In this document: piece after piece, positions 1 through 9,443 of the stretch | How the letters are laid out: every line of letters begins with the position of its first letter | How positions within the stretch are numbered: the stretch's first letter is position 1 | Origin: Streptococcus anginosus subsp. whileyi MAS624 | GTDB taxonomy: Bacteria; Bacillota; Bacilli; Lactobacillales; Streptococcaceae | Length of the DNA stretch: 64,000 nt | Direction of reading: 5' to 3' | NCBI RefSeq assembly: GCF_000478925.1 | Contig: NZ_AP013072.1 | Span: 1,404,501-1,468,500, forward strand | Program-made: the position numbers and the translations under genes | Notes under the pieces: generated by a model | Databases searched by the model: none | Seen by the model: the letters and a program-made list of their open reading frames with translations, nothing else | Told to the model about the DNA's origin: nothing

Positions 1-884
1 TTTTATCAACGAATGAAATCGAAACTAAGTCTGCTTTAATGACACTTTTAGCTTTCCAAGAAGAAGATTTCTATCAGATGTATCAAACCATTCAAGATAA
101 ACCGATGATTGTCCGTTTACTAGATCCGCCTATGCACGAATTTTTGCCAAAAACACAACAGGAAATTGAGCAATTAGCCGGGAAATTGCAAGTACCTCTT
201 GATACACTAACGCGGAAAATCACTTCTCTACAAGAAACGAATCCAATGCTGGGACATCGTGGTTGCCGCTTGGGAATTACACAGCCTGAAATTTATAAAA
301 TGCAGGTAGAAGCCGTTTTTAATAGCGCTATAAGACTAGCAAAAGAAGGCATGGTCATTAAACCAGAAATCATGATTCCTTTAATCGCAGAAAAGGCGGA
401 GTTGGTTTCAATCAAAACATCTCTTTGTCAGCATATTGATAACATTTTCAAAAAACATCACATGCAGCCATTCCCTTATGAAATCGGTACAATGATTGAA
501 CTGCCACGCGCTTGTTTCATCGCAGATCAATTAGCCGAGGAAGCAGACTTCTTTAGTTTTGGTACCAATGACTTGACACAAATGACCTATGGTTTTTCTC
601 GTGATGATATTGGAAAATTTATCCAGCATTACAAAGAGGAAGAAATCATGTCATTCGATCCATTCCAAACCATTGACCGAGCTGGAGTGGGCGAGCTCAT
701 GAAAATAGCTATTTCTAAAGCTCGTCAAGTGAAGCCAGAACTTCCAATCGGCATTTGCGGTGAAGTCGGAGGAGATCCAGCTTCTATTCCTTTCTTCCAA
801 GAGATTGGCATTACTTATGTTTCTTGCTCACCTTATCGCGTTCCTGCTGCACGATTAGCTGTTGCGCAAGCACATCTTTCCTAG
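1..884 (+). CDS. ppdK: Pyruvate, phosphate dikinase, C-terminal part
   Basis: This is the C-terminal end of PPDK, which interconverts pyruvate, ATP and phosphate with PEP, AMP and pyrophosphate in the cytoplasm. The frame is open from base 3 and the 5' part lies outside the window. The visible ~290 residues form the PEP/pyruvate-binding TIM barrel: RLLDPPMHEFLP near the start, NPMLGHRGCRLGI, the PEP-utilizer signature GTNDLTQMTYGFSRDD, and GICGEVGGDP carrying the catalytic cysteine. The sequence ends normally at TAG and is followed by a strong terminator. An ATG at 39 is internal to the conserved barrel and is not the start. Family identity is clear; the physiological direction (gluconeogenic or PPi-linked glycolysis) cannot be read from the sequence. 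Confidence 0.95.
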   Translation, partial: LSTNEIETKSALMTLLAFQEEDFYQMYQTIQDKPMIVRLLDPPMHEFLPKTQQEIEQLAGKLQVPLDTLTRKITSLQETNPMLGHRGCRLGITQPEIYKMQVEAVFNSAIRLAKEGMVIKPEIMIPLIAEKAELVSIKTSLCQHIDNIFKKHHMQPFPYEIGTMIELPRACFIADQLAEEADFFSFGTNDLTQMTYGFSRDDIGKFIQHYKEEEIMSFDPFQTIDRAGVGELMKIAISKARQVKPELPIGICGEVGGDPASIPFFQEIGITYVSCSPYRVPAARLAVAQAHLS

Positions 885-901
885 TTCCTTCCTTATAAGT
901 G

Positions 902-954
902 AATCAGCTCTTTCTATCTGCTAACAGGACAGACAAGGATGGAGCTGATTTTTT
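902..954 (+). terminator. Rho-independent terminator of ppdK
   Basis: A 9-bp stem (AATCAGCTC at 902-910 pairing with GAGCTGATT at 942-950) runs into a T tract, 18 nt after the ppdK stop codon. Confidence 0.85.
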
Positions 955-1083
955 GTAAAAGGTAATTTTTTTCAATCAATTTTCAATCGCTTTACATTAA
1001 ATTTTCAACATTTTGAATTTTTTTAAGACAATTTTAAATAAAGAGGGTATAATGGAGATGAGAAAGGAGATTAGCAACTCACA

Positions 1084-1512
1084 ATGGAAAATTATTCTCG
1101 AAAAAACAAAACTTCAAATACAAAAGAAGAAAAAACGCCTACTCGTCATCATATCAAAAAAGGACTTTCTGCTTTTCAGAAGACCCTTGCTACGATTGGG
1201 AGTATTCTTGGGATTATCACTGCAACAATTACAATCTTGACTTTCATGAACAATAATAAATCTGATACCAAGACAAAAAGTAGCCAGACGACACAAACAA
1301 CTATTATCAAAGAAATTCAGAAAGAAACAACAACAGACGGGGCTAAGTCTAGCGACACAACAGCTGCAAGTCAAGGCGAGACAGAAACGAGTAGCGCTAG
1401 TTCTGACACCACGCAGTCTAGTAATACATCAAGCGATACTAGCTCTAGTCAGACAAGCAGCACAACGACTGACAACGACACAAATACAACTACTTCAAGC
1501 TCTAGCAATTAA
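1084..1512 (+). CDS. Small membrane-anchored Ser/Thr-rich protein (DUF6556-like)
   Basis: A 142-residue protein of unknown function. A basic N-terminus (about residues 1-30, many K/R) precedes one hydrophobic segment (about 36-54, ATIGSILGIITATITILTF). The remaining ~85 residues are very rich in Ser, Thr, Asp and Gln with no hydrophobic core, so they look like a disordered extracellular tail. It resembles the small streptococcal family I know as DUF6556, an assignment from memory. The start has an AAAGGAG-type site (1063-1069) about 14 nt upstream, and TATAAT at 1048-1053 is a plausible -10. A terminator follows, so it is a single-gene unit. The low-complexity tail contains no LPXTG motif. 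Confidence 0.7.
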   Translation: MENYSRKNKTSNTKEEKTPTRHHIKKGLSAFQKTLATIGSILGIITATITILTFMNNNKSDTKTKSSQTTQTTIIKEIQKETTTDGAKSSDTTAASQGETETSSASSDTTQSSNTSSDTSSSQTSSTTTDNDTNTTTSSSSN

Positions 1513-1515
1513 AAA

Positions 1516-1578
1516 AGCGGAAGCGAGACAACCAATCAGACCAAGGTCTAGGAGTTGCTCAACTTCCGTTATTTTTTA
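1516..1578 (+). terminator. Terminator after the Ser/Thr-rich protein gene
   Basis: CGGAAG at 1518-1523 pairs with CTTCCG at 1563-1568, with an additional inner GAG/CTC pairing, followed by the T-rich ATTTTTTAT. Confidence 0.7.
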
Positions 1579-1587
1579 TATTTAATT

Positions 1588-1755
1588 TTATACTCTCAAT
1601 GAAAATCAAAAAGTCTGAATAAGATTCACTGCGTGAATCCTGTCCTACAACTCTAACTGGCTTCCAGAAGGTTTTTGATGGAAACCTCAGTTTCTTTATC
1701 CGCAGACTTTAACAGTCCGGTGGCTAACAAGGCTCGAAACAATTTTCACGGAACA
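1588..1755. repeat. Possible truncated intergenic repeat element
   Basis: The stretch begins with ATACTCTCAATGAAAATCAA, nearly the terminal sequence of an intergenic repeat I associate with pneumococcus-group genomes. It also holds a perfect small inverted repeat (GATTCAC-TGC-GTGAATC) and an imperfect hairpin near 1656-1695. The opposite terminal sequence is absent next to the potD stop codon. It may be a partial copy of the element at 58256-58508 and may also terminate the pot transcript. No gene is visible here. Confidence 0.4.
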
Positions 1756-2826
1756 TTATTTCCGATACATTTTCACTTGAAGATACAAGTCATTATAAAT
1801 TCCTAGCCACTTAGCACCGAGTTGTTGATAAACTTCTAAGTGCTTCAGAGTTTCCTCATCTGGGTAAAAGGCTTTGTCTTCTTGGATTTCTTTTGGCAGC
1901 ATCGCCTTAGCAGGCATGTTAGGCGTTGAGTAGCCAACATACAAAGCATTTTTATAGGCATTTTCAGGTCTTAACATAAAGTTAATAAATTGATAAGCAG
2001 CTTTTTTATTTTTGACGGTTTTTGGAATAACGATATTGTCAAACCAAATATTGCTGGCTTCTGTTGGGACAACATAGCGAAGCTTGTCATTCTTTTCCAA
2101 CATTTGCCGTGCTTCACCTGAAAAACTAACGCCAATCGCCGCATTGTTTTGAATCATATAGCCTTTCATTTCGTCTGCTACAATTGCTTTGATATTCGGT
2201 GTCAACGTATAAAGCTTATCAACTGCTTCTTGTAATTGCTTAGTATTTTTGGAATTTAGGCTATAACCTAAAGCATTTAACCCAACACCCATTACCTCGC
2301 GCGCTCCATCAATCATCATGATAGAGTTTTTATATTCAGGTCGCCACAAATCACTCCAATGCTTAGGAACTGTTTTGACTAATTCTGTGTTGTAGACAAT
2401 CCCAAGCGTTCCCCAAAAGTAAGGAATAGAGTATTGATTTTTAGGATCAAATGATTGATTTAAAAACCGTTTTCCGATATTTTCCAACCCTTTAATTTTT
2501 GAATGATCCAACTTTTCTAGTAAGTATTCCGACATCATTTTAGAAATCATATATTCACTGGGAATGGCAATATCGTAGGTTGTCCCGCCTTGCTTAATCT
2601 TGGTGTACATGGATTCGTTAGAATCAAAGGTTTCATATTGGACTTGGATACCGGTTTCTTTGGTGAACTTCGTCAGTAACTCTGGATCAATATAGTCTCC
2701 CCAATTGTAGATAACCAGTTTGTCACCAGAGCCGCTTTTTGTCCGACTTTCAATGTGATAACTCATTCCCCAGAGAACAAGGATAATGGCAACAATGCCC
2801 ATTAAAAATGAATAGAGCTTTTTCAT
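1756..2826 (-). CDS. potD: Spermidine/putrescine ABC transporter substrate-binding protein
   Basis: PotD (356 aa) captures polyamines at the cell surface for the PotABC permease. The N-terminus has a membrane segment (about residues 5-22) but no lipobox cysteine, so it is probably held by an uncleaved anchor, as I recall for pneumococcal PotD. The mature part starts with KLVIYNWGDYIDPELL, the PotD/PotF periplasmic-binding-protein fold, and contains YDIAIPSEYM, IPYFWGTLGIVYNTE and the conserved polyamine-pocket region WFDNIVIPKTVKN. Its ATG overlaps the potC stop codon (ATGA), which indicates translational coupling. It is the last gene of murB-potABCD. Confidence 0.96.
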   Translation of the reverse strand: MKKLYSFLMGIVAIILVLWGMSYHIESRTKSGSGDKLVIYNWGDYIDPELLTKFTKETGIQVQYETFDSNESMYTKIKQGGTTYDIAIPSEYMISKMMSEYLLEKLDHSKIKGLENIGKRFLNQSFDPKNQYSIPYFWGTLGIVYNTELVKTVPKHWSDLWRPEYKNSIMMIDGAREVMGVGLNALGYSLNSKNTKQLQEAVDKLYTLTPNIKAIVADEMKGYMIQNNAAIGVSFSGEARQMLEKNDKLRYVVPTEASNIWFDNIVIPKTVKNKKAAYQFINFMLRPENAYKNALYVGYSTPNMPAKAMLPKEIQEDKAFYPDEETLKHLEVYQQLGAKWLGIYNDLYLQVKMYRK

Positions 2827-3596
2827 ACCGCATCCTCCTTCTCACGAGAAATAAAGTAATAGCCAATCACTAAAAGAATACTAAACAGAAATACCAAAGC
2901 AGAAAGAGCATTGATTTCTAGCGAAATTCCTTGCCGAGCCCGCGAGTAAATTTCAACAGACAAGGTTGAGAAGCCATTTCCTGTCACAAAGAAAGTCACT
3001 GCAAAATCATCCAAGGAATAGGTAAAAGCCATAAAATACCCTGCAATAATGGCTGGTGTCAAATAGGGCAACATGATTTCTTTTAACATCTGAACTTGGC
3101 TTGCCCCTAAATCATAGGCTGCCTTAATCATGTCATCATTCATCTCTTTTAGCCGTGGCAATATCATCAAGACGACGATAGGAATTGAAAAGGCAATATG
3201 ACTCGCCAAAACGGATAGAAAACCTAATTGAAATTTGATAGTTGTAAAAAGAATTAAGAAACTTGCCCCAATCATGACATCTGGCGCCACCATGAGGATA
3301 TTATTAACCGATAAAAAGGCATCTTGGTATTTCTTTTTAGCTTGATAAATATAAATGGCACCAAACGTTCCGATTGCTGTTGCAATCAAAGAAGATAGAA
3401 ATGCTAAGAAAAAGGTCTGCGCTAAAATGAGCATCAAGCGAGTATCACTGAACATATTTTGAAAATGCGTCAGACTAAAGCCTGTGAACTTGTTCATATC
3501 GTCACCAGCATTAAAGGCATAGCCAATCAAATAAAAAATCGGCAAATAAAGAATTAAGAAGATGACTGTTAAATAAATACTAGCAGTTTTTTTCAT
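2823..3596 (-). CDS. potC: Spermidine/putrescine ABC transporter permease PotC
   Basis: PotC (257 aa) is one of the two inner-membrane channel subunits. About six hydrophobic segments are visible, together with the binding-protein-dependent permease EAA loop (DLGASQVQMLKEIMLPYL). The ATG at 3596 ([19 protein letters not shown]) is preferred over a longer in-frame start because it has an AAAGGAGAG-type site and overlaps the potB stop as ATGA. The stop overlaps potD in the same way, so potB-C-D form a tightly coupled translation unit. Confidence 0.95.
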   Translation of the reverse strand: MKKTASIYLTVIFLILYLPIFYLIGYAFNAGDDMNKFTGFSLTHFQNMFSDTRLMLILAQTFFLAFLSSLIATAIGTFGAIYIYQAKKKYQDAFLSVNNILMVAPDVMIGASFLILFTTIKFQLGFLSVLASHIAFSIPIVVLMILPRLKEMNDDMIKAAYDLGASQVQMLKEIMLPYLTPAIIAGYFMAFTYSLDDFAVTFFVTGNGFSTLSVEIYSRARQGISLEINALSALVFLFSILLVIGYYFISREKEDAV

Positions 3597-4399
3597 CGTT
3601 CTCTCCTTTCTTTTGTTGCCCACATGATGATAAGCATGGCTACAATCAAGACAACACCAATGGTTGAGCCCATTCCCCAATTTTGTGTAGTCAAAAAATG
3701 CTGCTCAATAGCTGTACCTAGCGTAATAACGCGATTGCCACCAATCAAACGCGTCAACATAAAAAGACTGAGGCTAGGAATAAAGACAGACTGAACTCCA
3801 CTTCTCACTCCATTCATGGATAAAGGAAAAACGACACGACAAAAGGTTTCCCAACGGTTGGCACCAAGATCATAGCTAGCATTGATCAGATTTTGATCCA
3901 TATCCTCTAAAACATTAAAAATCGGCAATATCATAAAGGGCAGCTCAATATAACTGGCTACAAAAATAAAAGAAAAGTCTGTGAACAAAATTTGCTGAGG
4001 ACCAATCCCGATAAAACTTAAAAACTGATTGACTGAACCATTTTGTCCAAAAATCCCGATAAAAGCGTAAGCTTTGAGAAGTAGATTGACCCATGTCGGC
4101 AAGATGATGAGCATCAACCAAAGCTGTCTGTGCTTTAGTTGCGTCAATAAAAATGCAGTTGGGTAACTGATTACTAAAGTGACAACTGTGATAATCCCCG
4201 CATATAAAACAGAGTTCAAACTCATTTTGAGATAAGTCAGATTTTGCGAAGTGAAGTAAGTCTTGTAGTTTTCAAGGGTGAAATGACCTTCGATATTGAA
4301 AAACGACTGCCAAACAATCATGGCAACAGGTGCCAATACAAATAATAAAATCCAAAGAATATAAGGAGCAACAAAAAGATTAGAGGTTGTTTTCTTCAT
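3593..4399 (-). CDS. potB: Spermidine/putrescine ABC transporter permease PotB
   Basis: PotB (268 aa) is the second permease subunit. It has six predicted membrane segments beginning [19 protein letters not shown], and the EAA loop [18 protein letters not shown] contacts the PotA ATPase. The start at 4399 ([13 protein letters not shown]) lies inside the 3' end of potA, with an AGGAGGAGCGCG ribosome site inside the potA coding sequence. The 20-nt overlap with potA and the 4-nt overlap with potC imply co-expression in fixed ratio. Confidence 0.95.
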   Translation of the reverse strand: MKKTTSNLFVAPYILWILLFVLAPVAMIVWQSFFNIEGHFTLENYKTYFTSQNLTYLKMSLNSVLYAGIITVVTLVISYPTAFLLTQLKHRQLWLMLIILPTWVNLLLKAYAFIGIFGQNGSVNQFLSFIGIGPQQILFTDFSFIFVASYIELPFMILPIFNVLEDMDQNLINASYDLGANRWETFCRVVFPLSMNGVRSGVQSVFIPSLSLFMLTRLIGGNRVITLGTAIEQHFLTTQNWGMGSTIGVVLIVAMLIIMWATKERRER

Positions 4400-5537
4400 C
4401 GCGCTCCTCCTCAATGGCATTGATTAAGCCAGCCTCTTGCTCTTCCATTTCCACATATTCTTCAATCCGAGCATCGAACTCTTCCTCTGTTTCATTAAGC
4501 CGCATGATATGAATGTCTTCTGGTTCAAAGTCCAGCCCAATCTCTTCTCCGACAATGGCCTTGCGAGTCGAATGAATCATCCACTCATTGCCCAATTCAT
4601 CATAAGCGATAATCTCATAATGCACGCCACGGAAAAGCTGCGTATCAACCTTAACTTGCAGTTTTCCTTCTTCCGGAAGTGTAATCCGCAAATCTTCTGG
4701 ACGAATGACGACTTCCACCTGCTCATTAGGACGCATTCCTCCGTCAACGGCTTCAAATCGTTTGCCATTAAATTCAACCAGATAGTCTTCAATCATCTTT
4801 CCTGGAAGAATATTGGATTCGCCGATAAAGGTCGCTACAAAGTGATTGATAGGTTCATCATATATATCAACAGGTGTCCCTGACTGCACAATCTCCCCGT
4901 CATTCATCACAAAAATCCAGTCGCTCATGGCCAGTGCTTCTTCTTGGTCATGGGTGACAAAGACAAAGGTAATTCCCAAACGCTGCTGTAATTCCCGCAA
5001 TTCATACTGCATGTCTTTCCGCAACTTCAAATCTAGTGCAGACAAAGGCTCATCCAGCAAAACAACCCGCGGTTCATTGACAATAGCACGCGCAATAGCC
5101 ACTCGTTGGCGTTGTCCACCGGACAATTTGCGAATAGAGCGTTTCTCAAAACCATCCAAACGCACCATTTTCAGGACTTCTGCAACCCGTCGCTCTATTT
5201 CTTGTTTTTCAACTTTACGCAAACGCAACGGAAATGCCACATTTTCAAAAACAGTCATGTGCGGAAAAAGGGCATAGGACTGAAACACCGTATGCACATC
5301 ACGTTTGTTGGTCGGAATATCGTTGATTCGGACGCCGTCAAGAAAAACATCACCGCTGGACGCATCCAACAAGCCAGCGATGATATTTAGAATGGTTGAT
5401 TTTCCTGATCCAGAAGCACCTAAAAGAGTATAAAACTTCCCTTCTTCTAATTCAAAATTGATGTCTTTTAAGACGACTGTATTATTATCCTCAAAAACTT
5501 TTGATACGTTTTTAAATTCAATGATTGGTTTGTTCAA
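4380..5537 (-). CDS. potA: Spermidine/putrescine ABC transporter ATPase PotA
   Basis: PotA (385 aa) powers polyamine uptake. It carries Walker [10 protein letters not shown] (about residues 38-46), the Q-loop, signature LSGGQRQRV, Walker B VVLLDEP and the switch region [18 protein letters not shown]-terminal TOBE-type regulatory domain follows ([19 protein letters not shown]), then a very acidic tail rich in Glu. The start appears to be TTG at 5537: there is no in-frame ATG upstream, and an AAGGA site lies about 13 nt away. It follows murB by 96 nt in the same direction, the usual streptococcal arrangement. Confidence 0.96.
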   Translation of the reverse strand: MNKPIIEFKNVSKVFEDNNTVVLKDINFELEEGKFYTLLGASGSGKSTILNIIAGLLDASSGDVFLDGVRINDIPTNKRDVHTVFQSYALFPHMTVFENVAFPLRLRKVEKQEIERRVAEVLKMVRLDGFEKRSIRKLSGGQRQRVAIARAIVNEPRVVLLDEPLSALDLKLRKDMQYELRELQQRLGITFVFVTHDQEEALAMSDWIFVMNDGEIVQSGTPVDIYDEPINHFVATFIGESNILPGKMIEDYLVEFNGKRFEAVDGGMRPNEQVEVVIRPEDLRITLPEEGKLQVKVDTQLFRGVHYEIIAYDELGNEWMIHSTRKAIVGEEIGLDFEPEDIHIMRLNETEEEFDARIEEYVEMEEQEAGLINAIEEERDEENNL

Positions 5538-5633
5538 TTGCCATAAATTCCTTCTTTTTCATAGATTGACAAATTAAAGTCTTGTCCTGACTGATTTTCT
5601 TGGAGAATGTCATCGAAAAATACCAAGATATTA

Positions 5634-6536
5634 TCACTTCTCGCCAATAATTCGGACTTCTCTTTCCAAAGTCACACCTGAATGAGCTTTGACAGTCTCA
5701 ATCACATGTGCAATCAAATTTTCATAATCAGCTGCTGTTCCATTATCAACATTGACCATAAAACCTGCATGCTTTGTCGAAACTTCTACCCCACCAATGC
5801 GGTGCCCTTTTAAATTTGCTTCACTAATCAATTGCCCTGCGAAATGCCCCACCGGACGTTTAAAAACAGAGCCACAAGAAGGATACTCTAAAGGCTGCTT
5901 CAATTGACGAAGGTGGGTCAAACGTTCCATTTCTTGACGAATCACACGGTGCATTCCTGGTGCTAAGGAAAACTTGGCAGAGATTACCACATCGCCTGTC
6001 TGTTGAACGTAAGAACGGCGATAGCCAAATTTCATGTCTTGAGCACTAATATTTTTTATTTCTCCATCTCGTGTCAGCACCTTACAAGAAAGTAAAATAT
6101 GCGAAATTTCACCACCATAAGCACCAGCATTCATAAAGACAGCTCCGCCAATACTCCCTGGAATCCCGCAAGCAAATTCAAAACCTGTCAGGCTATGATG
6201 AAGTGCAATATGAGTCGTTTCAATGAGATTAGCACCTGCCTCTGCTTCAATGGTGTAGCCATCTACTGCCACTCCGTTTAATTTGTCAAACATAATCACA
6301 AAACCACGAATACCACCGTCGCGAACGATGATATTGCTAGCATTCCCTAGTACCATCCAAGGAATCTGCTCCCGATTAGCAAATTTTACCACTCGTGCCA
6401 ATTCATAACGATTTCGCGGAAAAACCAAATAATCCGCAGCTCCACCTACTTTGGTATAAGTGTATTGTTTCAAAGGTTCATCAAAACGGATATCAATTCC
6501 GTTTAATTCTGATTTTAACATTTCTAAAGTTGACAT
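5634..6536 (-). CDS. murB: UDP-N-acetylenolpyruvoylglucosamine reductase
   Basis: MurB (300 aa) reduces UDP-GlcNAc-enolpyruvate to UDP-MurNAc with NADPH and FAD in peptidoglycan precursor synthesis. The FAD-binding region is visible as [15 protein letters not shown] and [16 protein letters not shown] (about residues 29-90). [25 protein letters not shown] and YRRSYVQ follow, and the type II C-terminus has [11 protein letters not shown] with the catalytic serine region. It is the first gene of murB-potABCD and has an extended -10 promoter upstream. Coupling a wall enzyme with polyamine uptake is typical of streptococci; the functional reason is not evident. Confidence 0.96.
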   Translation of the reverse strand: MSTLEMLKSELNGIDIRFDEPLKQYTYTKVGGAADYLVFPRNRYELARVVKFANREQIPWMVLGNASNIIVRDGGIRGFVIMFDKLNGVAVDGYTIEAEAGANLIETTHIALHHSLTGFEFACGIPGSIGGAVFMNAGAYGGEISHILLSCKVLTRDGEIKNISAQDMKFGYRRSYVQQTGDVVISAKFSLAPGMHRVIRQEMERLTHLRQLKQPLEYPSCGSVFKRPVGHFAGQLISEANLKGHRIGGVEVSTKHAGFMVNVDNGTAADYENLIAHVIETVKAHSGVTLEREVRIIGEK

Positions 6537-6566
6537 TTTCTCTCTCTCTTAAACAAAACTCAATCT

Positions 6567-6572
6567 ATTATA
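6567..6572 (-). promoter_or_regulatory. Extended -10 promoter of murB-potABCD
   Basis: The minus strand reads TGGTATAAT, an extended -10, about 30 nt upstream of the murB ATG. The -35 region is poor. Confidence 0.5.
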
Positions 6573-6672
6573 CCAAATTTAGCAAATATTTACGATAAAT
6601 TGAAGAAAAATATTCTTTCAAAAAAGCCCCAAATAATGACAGAACCCTTTCTTATAGCTTTCCAGACTATTT

Positions 6673-6730
6673 AAAAAGTGGATTGAAATCGCGATGCTTG
6701 TAAAATCACAATTTGAACTCCACTTTCCTT
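6673..6730 (-). terminator. Terminator of the lipoprotein gene
   Basis: On the minus strand AAAGTGGAGTTCAAATT pairs with AATTTCAATCCACTTT, with a few mismatches, and runs into T residues. The structure directly follows the stop codon at 6731. Confidence 0.6.
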
Positions 6731-7375
6731 TTAAATTTTTGTTTTTTCTTTACTCAAACTCCATGTCTTTTCAATATAAGGAGGAAGCTTTATTAGGGTT
6801 TCTCGATTGCCTTCAAGTGCAATAAGATAAACTTTCTCGTCTTTTTTGAAAATCCAACTAATCAAGTATTGACCTGATTTCATTATAACATTGACTTGAT
6901 AGGCTTCGTTACCTGCAACCGCTCCTTTTGAGCCCCAAACCCTATTTACATTTTTATTGTTTTGCCAATTATAATAAATACGATTGGCAATTGTCTGAGC
7001 TGTAAACTCTTCTCTTTCTTGAATCTTAGCTTTTTCTTTCGTATAGGCATTCATGGTCACAATATTATAGGCAGAACCATCTGTATATTGAATACTATCG
7101 CCACCATTTACATCAGTAAACTTCACCCACTTTTTAGGAATATCAATATAACCGTAATCATCCGAACCAACACGTTGCATTTCTTCCATCTTCACATCTT
7201 TTTTCGTAGCATTTGATGAACTTGAGCTACTGCTTTCTTTTGCAGAGACTCTACTTGACGAAGATGACTGTTGTGATGATTTTGGTTTATTCCCTCCGCC
7301 TGAACTACATGCCTCTAGTGTAAAGATAAGGAGTACTGCTAAAAATAAAATCAGCCAGCTCTTTTTCTTCTTCAT
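6731..7375 (-). CDS. Putative lipoprotein of unknown function
   Basis: A 214-residue exported lipoprotein. The signal peptide KKKKSWLILFLAVLLIFTLEAC ends in a lipobox (LEAC, Cys about residue 23). A Ser/Lys-rich linker (about 24-60) follows, and then a globular domain of ~150 residues beginning MQRVGSDDYGYIDIPKKWVKF. That pattern recalls small surface lipoproteins that bind or chaperone partners, but I do not recognise a defined family. The ATG at 7375 is chosen because AGGAGG is 8 nt upstream; a TTG two codons earlier would be too close. It has its own promoter and terminator, so it is monocistronic. Confidence 0.75.
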   Translation of the reverse strand: MKKKKSWLILFLAVLLIFTLEACSSGGGNKPKSSQQSSSSSRVSAKESSSSSSSNATKKDVKMEEMQRVGSDDYGYIDIPKKWVKFTDVNGGDSIQYTDGSAYNIVTMNAYTKEKAKIQEREEFTAQTIANRIYYNWQNNKNVNRVWGSKGAVAGNEAYQVNVIMKSGQYLISWIFKKDEKVYLIALEGNRETLIKLPPYIEKTWSLSKEKTKI

Positions 7376-7397
7376 AACCAATTCCTCCTATCTTTTT

Positions 7398-7426
7398 ATT
7401 TTAGCATATTTATTTAGAGTTCACAA
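7398..7426 (-). promoter_or_regulatory. Promoter of the lipoprotein gene
   Basis: The minus strand has TTGTGA (7426-7421), a 17-nt spacer and TAAAAT (7403-7398), followed by the AGGAGG site. Confidence 0.6.
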
Positions 7427-7443
7427 TTATTTCACGACACAAG

Positions 7444-7469
7444 AAAAGAGAGCATTCCACTCTCTTTAT
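7444..7469 (-). terminator. Terminator of lepA
   Basis: The minus strand forms AAAGAGAG-loop-CTCTCTTT followed by TCTT, 15 nt after the lepA stop. Confidence 0.7.
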
Positions 7470-7483
7470 AACTTTTGTACATA

Positions 7484-9307
7484 TCACTCGTCATCCATGC
7501 TGAGGACGCTGAGGAACGCTTCTTGTGGCACTTCAACAGATCCGATGGCCTTCATCCGCTTCTTACCAGCCTTTTGTTTTTCCAAGAGCTTACGTTTACG
7601 GGAAACATCTCCACCATAACATTTGGCAAGTACATTTTTCCGTAGAGCTTTGATGTCTGTCCGTGCCACAATTTTCTGACCAATTGCTGCCTGAATCGGC
7701 ACTTCAAATTGCTGACGCGGAATAATTTTCTTTAATTTTTCAACAATCAATTTTCCGCGTTCATAGGCAAATTCCTTGTGAACAATGAAGCTAAGAGCAT
7801 CTACTTTGTCACCATTAAGGAGAATATCCATTTTAACGAGACTCGACTTGCGGTATTCTGAGATTTCATAGTCAAAGCTAGCATAACCACGAGTTGAGGA
7901 TTTTAGTTTGTCAAAGAAATCAAAGACAATTTCTGCCAACGGAATTTGATAGATGACATTGACCCGATTTTCATCGATATAGTCCATAGTCACAAAGTCA
8001 CCGCGTTTACGTTGAGCCAATTCCATGACTGCTCCGACAAATTCCTGCGGCACCATAATCTGTGCTTTGACATAAGGCTCTTCAATGGAATCAATCTTGG
8101 TCGGTTCTGGAAATTCGCTCGGATTGGAAACATCAAGGGATTCGCCGTCTGTCATATTAACCTTGTAGATAACCGACGGTGCCGTCATAATCAAGTCAAT
8201 ATTAAACTCTCTCTCCAAACGTTCCTGAATCACATCCATGTGGAGCAAACCGAGGAACCCACAACGGAAACCAAAACCTAGTGCCTGAGACGTTTCTGGT
8301 TCAAATTGCAGACTGGCATCATTAAGTTGGAGTTTTTCTAGAGCTTCTCGCAGATCATTATATTTATTTGATTCAATTGGATAAAGTCCGGCAAAAACCA
8401 TCGGATTCATTTGCTTGTAGCCATGAAGTGGTTCATCTGCGGGATTATTCGCCAAGGTCACCGTGTCTCCGACCCGAGTATCCTGCACCGTCTTGATAGA
8501 GGCTGCGATATAGCCAACATCCCCTGTTGCAAGAAAATCTCGTCCAACAGCTTTTGGAGTAAAAATACCCACTTCAGTTACATCAAAAGTCTTGCCATTA
8601 CTCATGAGCTGAATGGTATCACCTGGCTTCACAACTCCGTCCATCACGCGCACTTGCAGAATAACTCCACGATAAGCATCATAAACCGAGTCAAAAATAA
8701 GGGCTTTGAGTGGAGCGGTCACATCTCCTGTCGGCGCAGGAACTTTCTCCACGATTTGCTCTAGAATCTCTTCAATCCCGATACCAGCTTTAGCCGAAGC
8801 CAACACAGCTTCGCTTGCGTCCAAACCAATGACATCTTCAATCTCAGTCCGTACTCGCTCTGGATCAGCAGCAGGCAAGTCAATTTTATTGATAACCGGC
8901 AAAATTTCTAAATCATTATCCAAGGCGAGGTAGACATTGGCTAAAGTTTGTGCTTCAATGCCTTGTGCTGCATCAACCACCAAAACAGCCCCTTCACAGG
9001 CTGCCAATGATCGGGATACTTCATAAGTAAAGTCCACATGCCCTGGTGTATCAATCAAATGAAAAATATAAGTTTCACCGTTCTTAGCTCTATAATTAAG
9101 TTCAATCGCATTGAGCTTAATAGTAATGCCCCGCTCCCTTTCCAAATCCATACTATCTAAAAGTTGAGCTTGCATTTCCCGGCTGGATACAGTATCCGTC
9201 GCTTCCAAAATTCGATCTGCCAAAGTTGACTTACCGTGGTCAATGTGAGCAATGATGGAGAAATTCCGAATCCGCTCCTGCCGCTTTTTTAATTCATCTA
9301 CATTCAT
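7484..9307 (-). CDS. lepA: Elongation factor 4 (LepA), ribosome-associated GTPase
   Basis: LepA/EF4 (607 aa) is a translational GTPase implicated in ribosome biogenesis and translation under stress. The G domain shows G1 AHIDHGKST (about residues 20-28), G2 RGITIK, G3 DTPGH and G4 NKID. The EF-G-like domains and the LepA-specific C-terminus follow, with the signatures [16 protein letters not shown] and [25 protein letters not shown]. Length is typical of the family. It is a single-gene unit; a TATAAT-like -10 lies at 9337-9342 (minus). Confidence 0.97.
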   Translation of the reverse strand: MNVDELKKRQERIRNFSIIAHIDHGKSTLADRILEATDTVSSREMQAQLLDSMDLERERGITIKLNAIELNYRAKNGETYIFHLIDTPGHVDFTYEVSRSLAACEGAVLVVDAAQGIEAQTLANVYLALDNDLEILPVINKIDLPAADPERVRTEIEDVIGLDASEAVLASAKAGIGIEEILEQIVEKVPAPTGDVTAPLKALIFDSVYDAYRGVILQVRVMDGVVKPGDTIQLMSNGKTFDVTEVGIFTPKAVGRDFLATGDVGYIAASIKTVQDTRVGDTVTLANNPADEPLHGYKQMNPMVFAGLYPIESNKYNDLREALEKLQLNDASLQFEPETSQALGFGFRCGFLGLLHMDVIQERLEREFNIDLIMTAPSVIYKVNMTDGESLDVSNPSEFPEPTKIDSIEEPYVKAQIMVPQEFVGAVMELAQRKRGDFVTMDYIDENRVNVIYQIPLAEIVFDFFDKLKSSTRGYASFDYEISEYRKSSLVKMDILLNGDKVDALSFIVHKEFAYERGKLIVEKLKKIIPRQQFEVPIQAAIGQKIVARTDIKALRKNVLAKCYGGDVSRKRKLLEKQKAGKKRMKAIGSVEVPQEAFLSVLSMDDE

Positions 9308-9404
9308 TTTTCTCTTCCTTTTCGGGTATTCTATTTATTATAACATAAGAAAGGTGACTTTTACCAGTCCTGAAAAGGCATGCCATATTCCGTTTCATTT
9401 GTGC

Positions 9405-9410
9405 TATAAT
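9405..9410 (+). promoter_or_regulatory. Extended -10 element for the HAD phosphatase gene
   Basis: TGCTATAAT is an extended -10 located 33 nt upstream of the ATG at 9444. No good -35 is visible. Confidence 0.5.
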
Positions 9411-9443
9411 AAAAGTAAATACATTTACAGAAATGAGGGGGCT

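Noticed and set aside
4437..5390. Several plus-strand open frames opposite potA.
   Set aside because: They are antisense shadows of a highly conserved ATPase and have no ribosome sites.
9252..9443. A longer N-terminus for the HAD phosphatase at 9444.
   Set aside because: The extra 64 residues overlap the lepA start and promoter region, lack a ribosome site, and precede a canonical HAD N-terminus.
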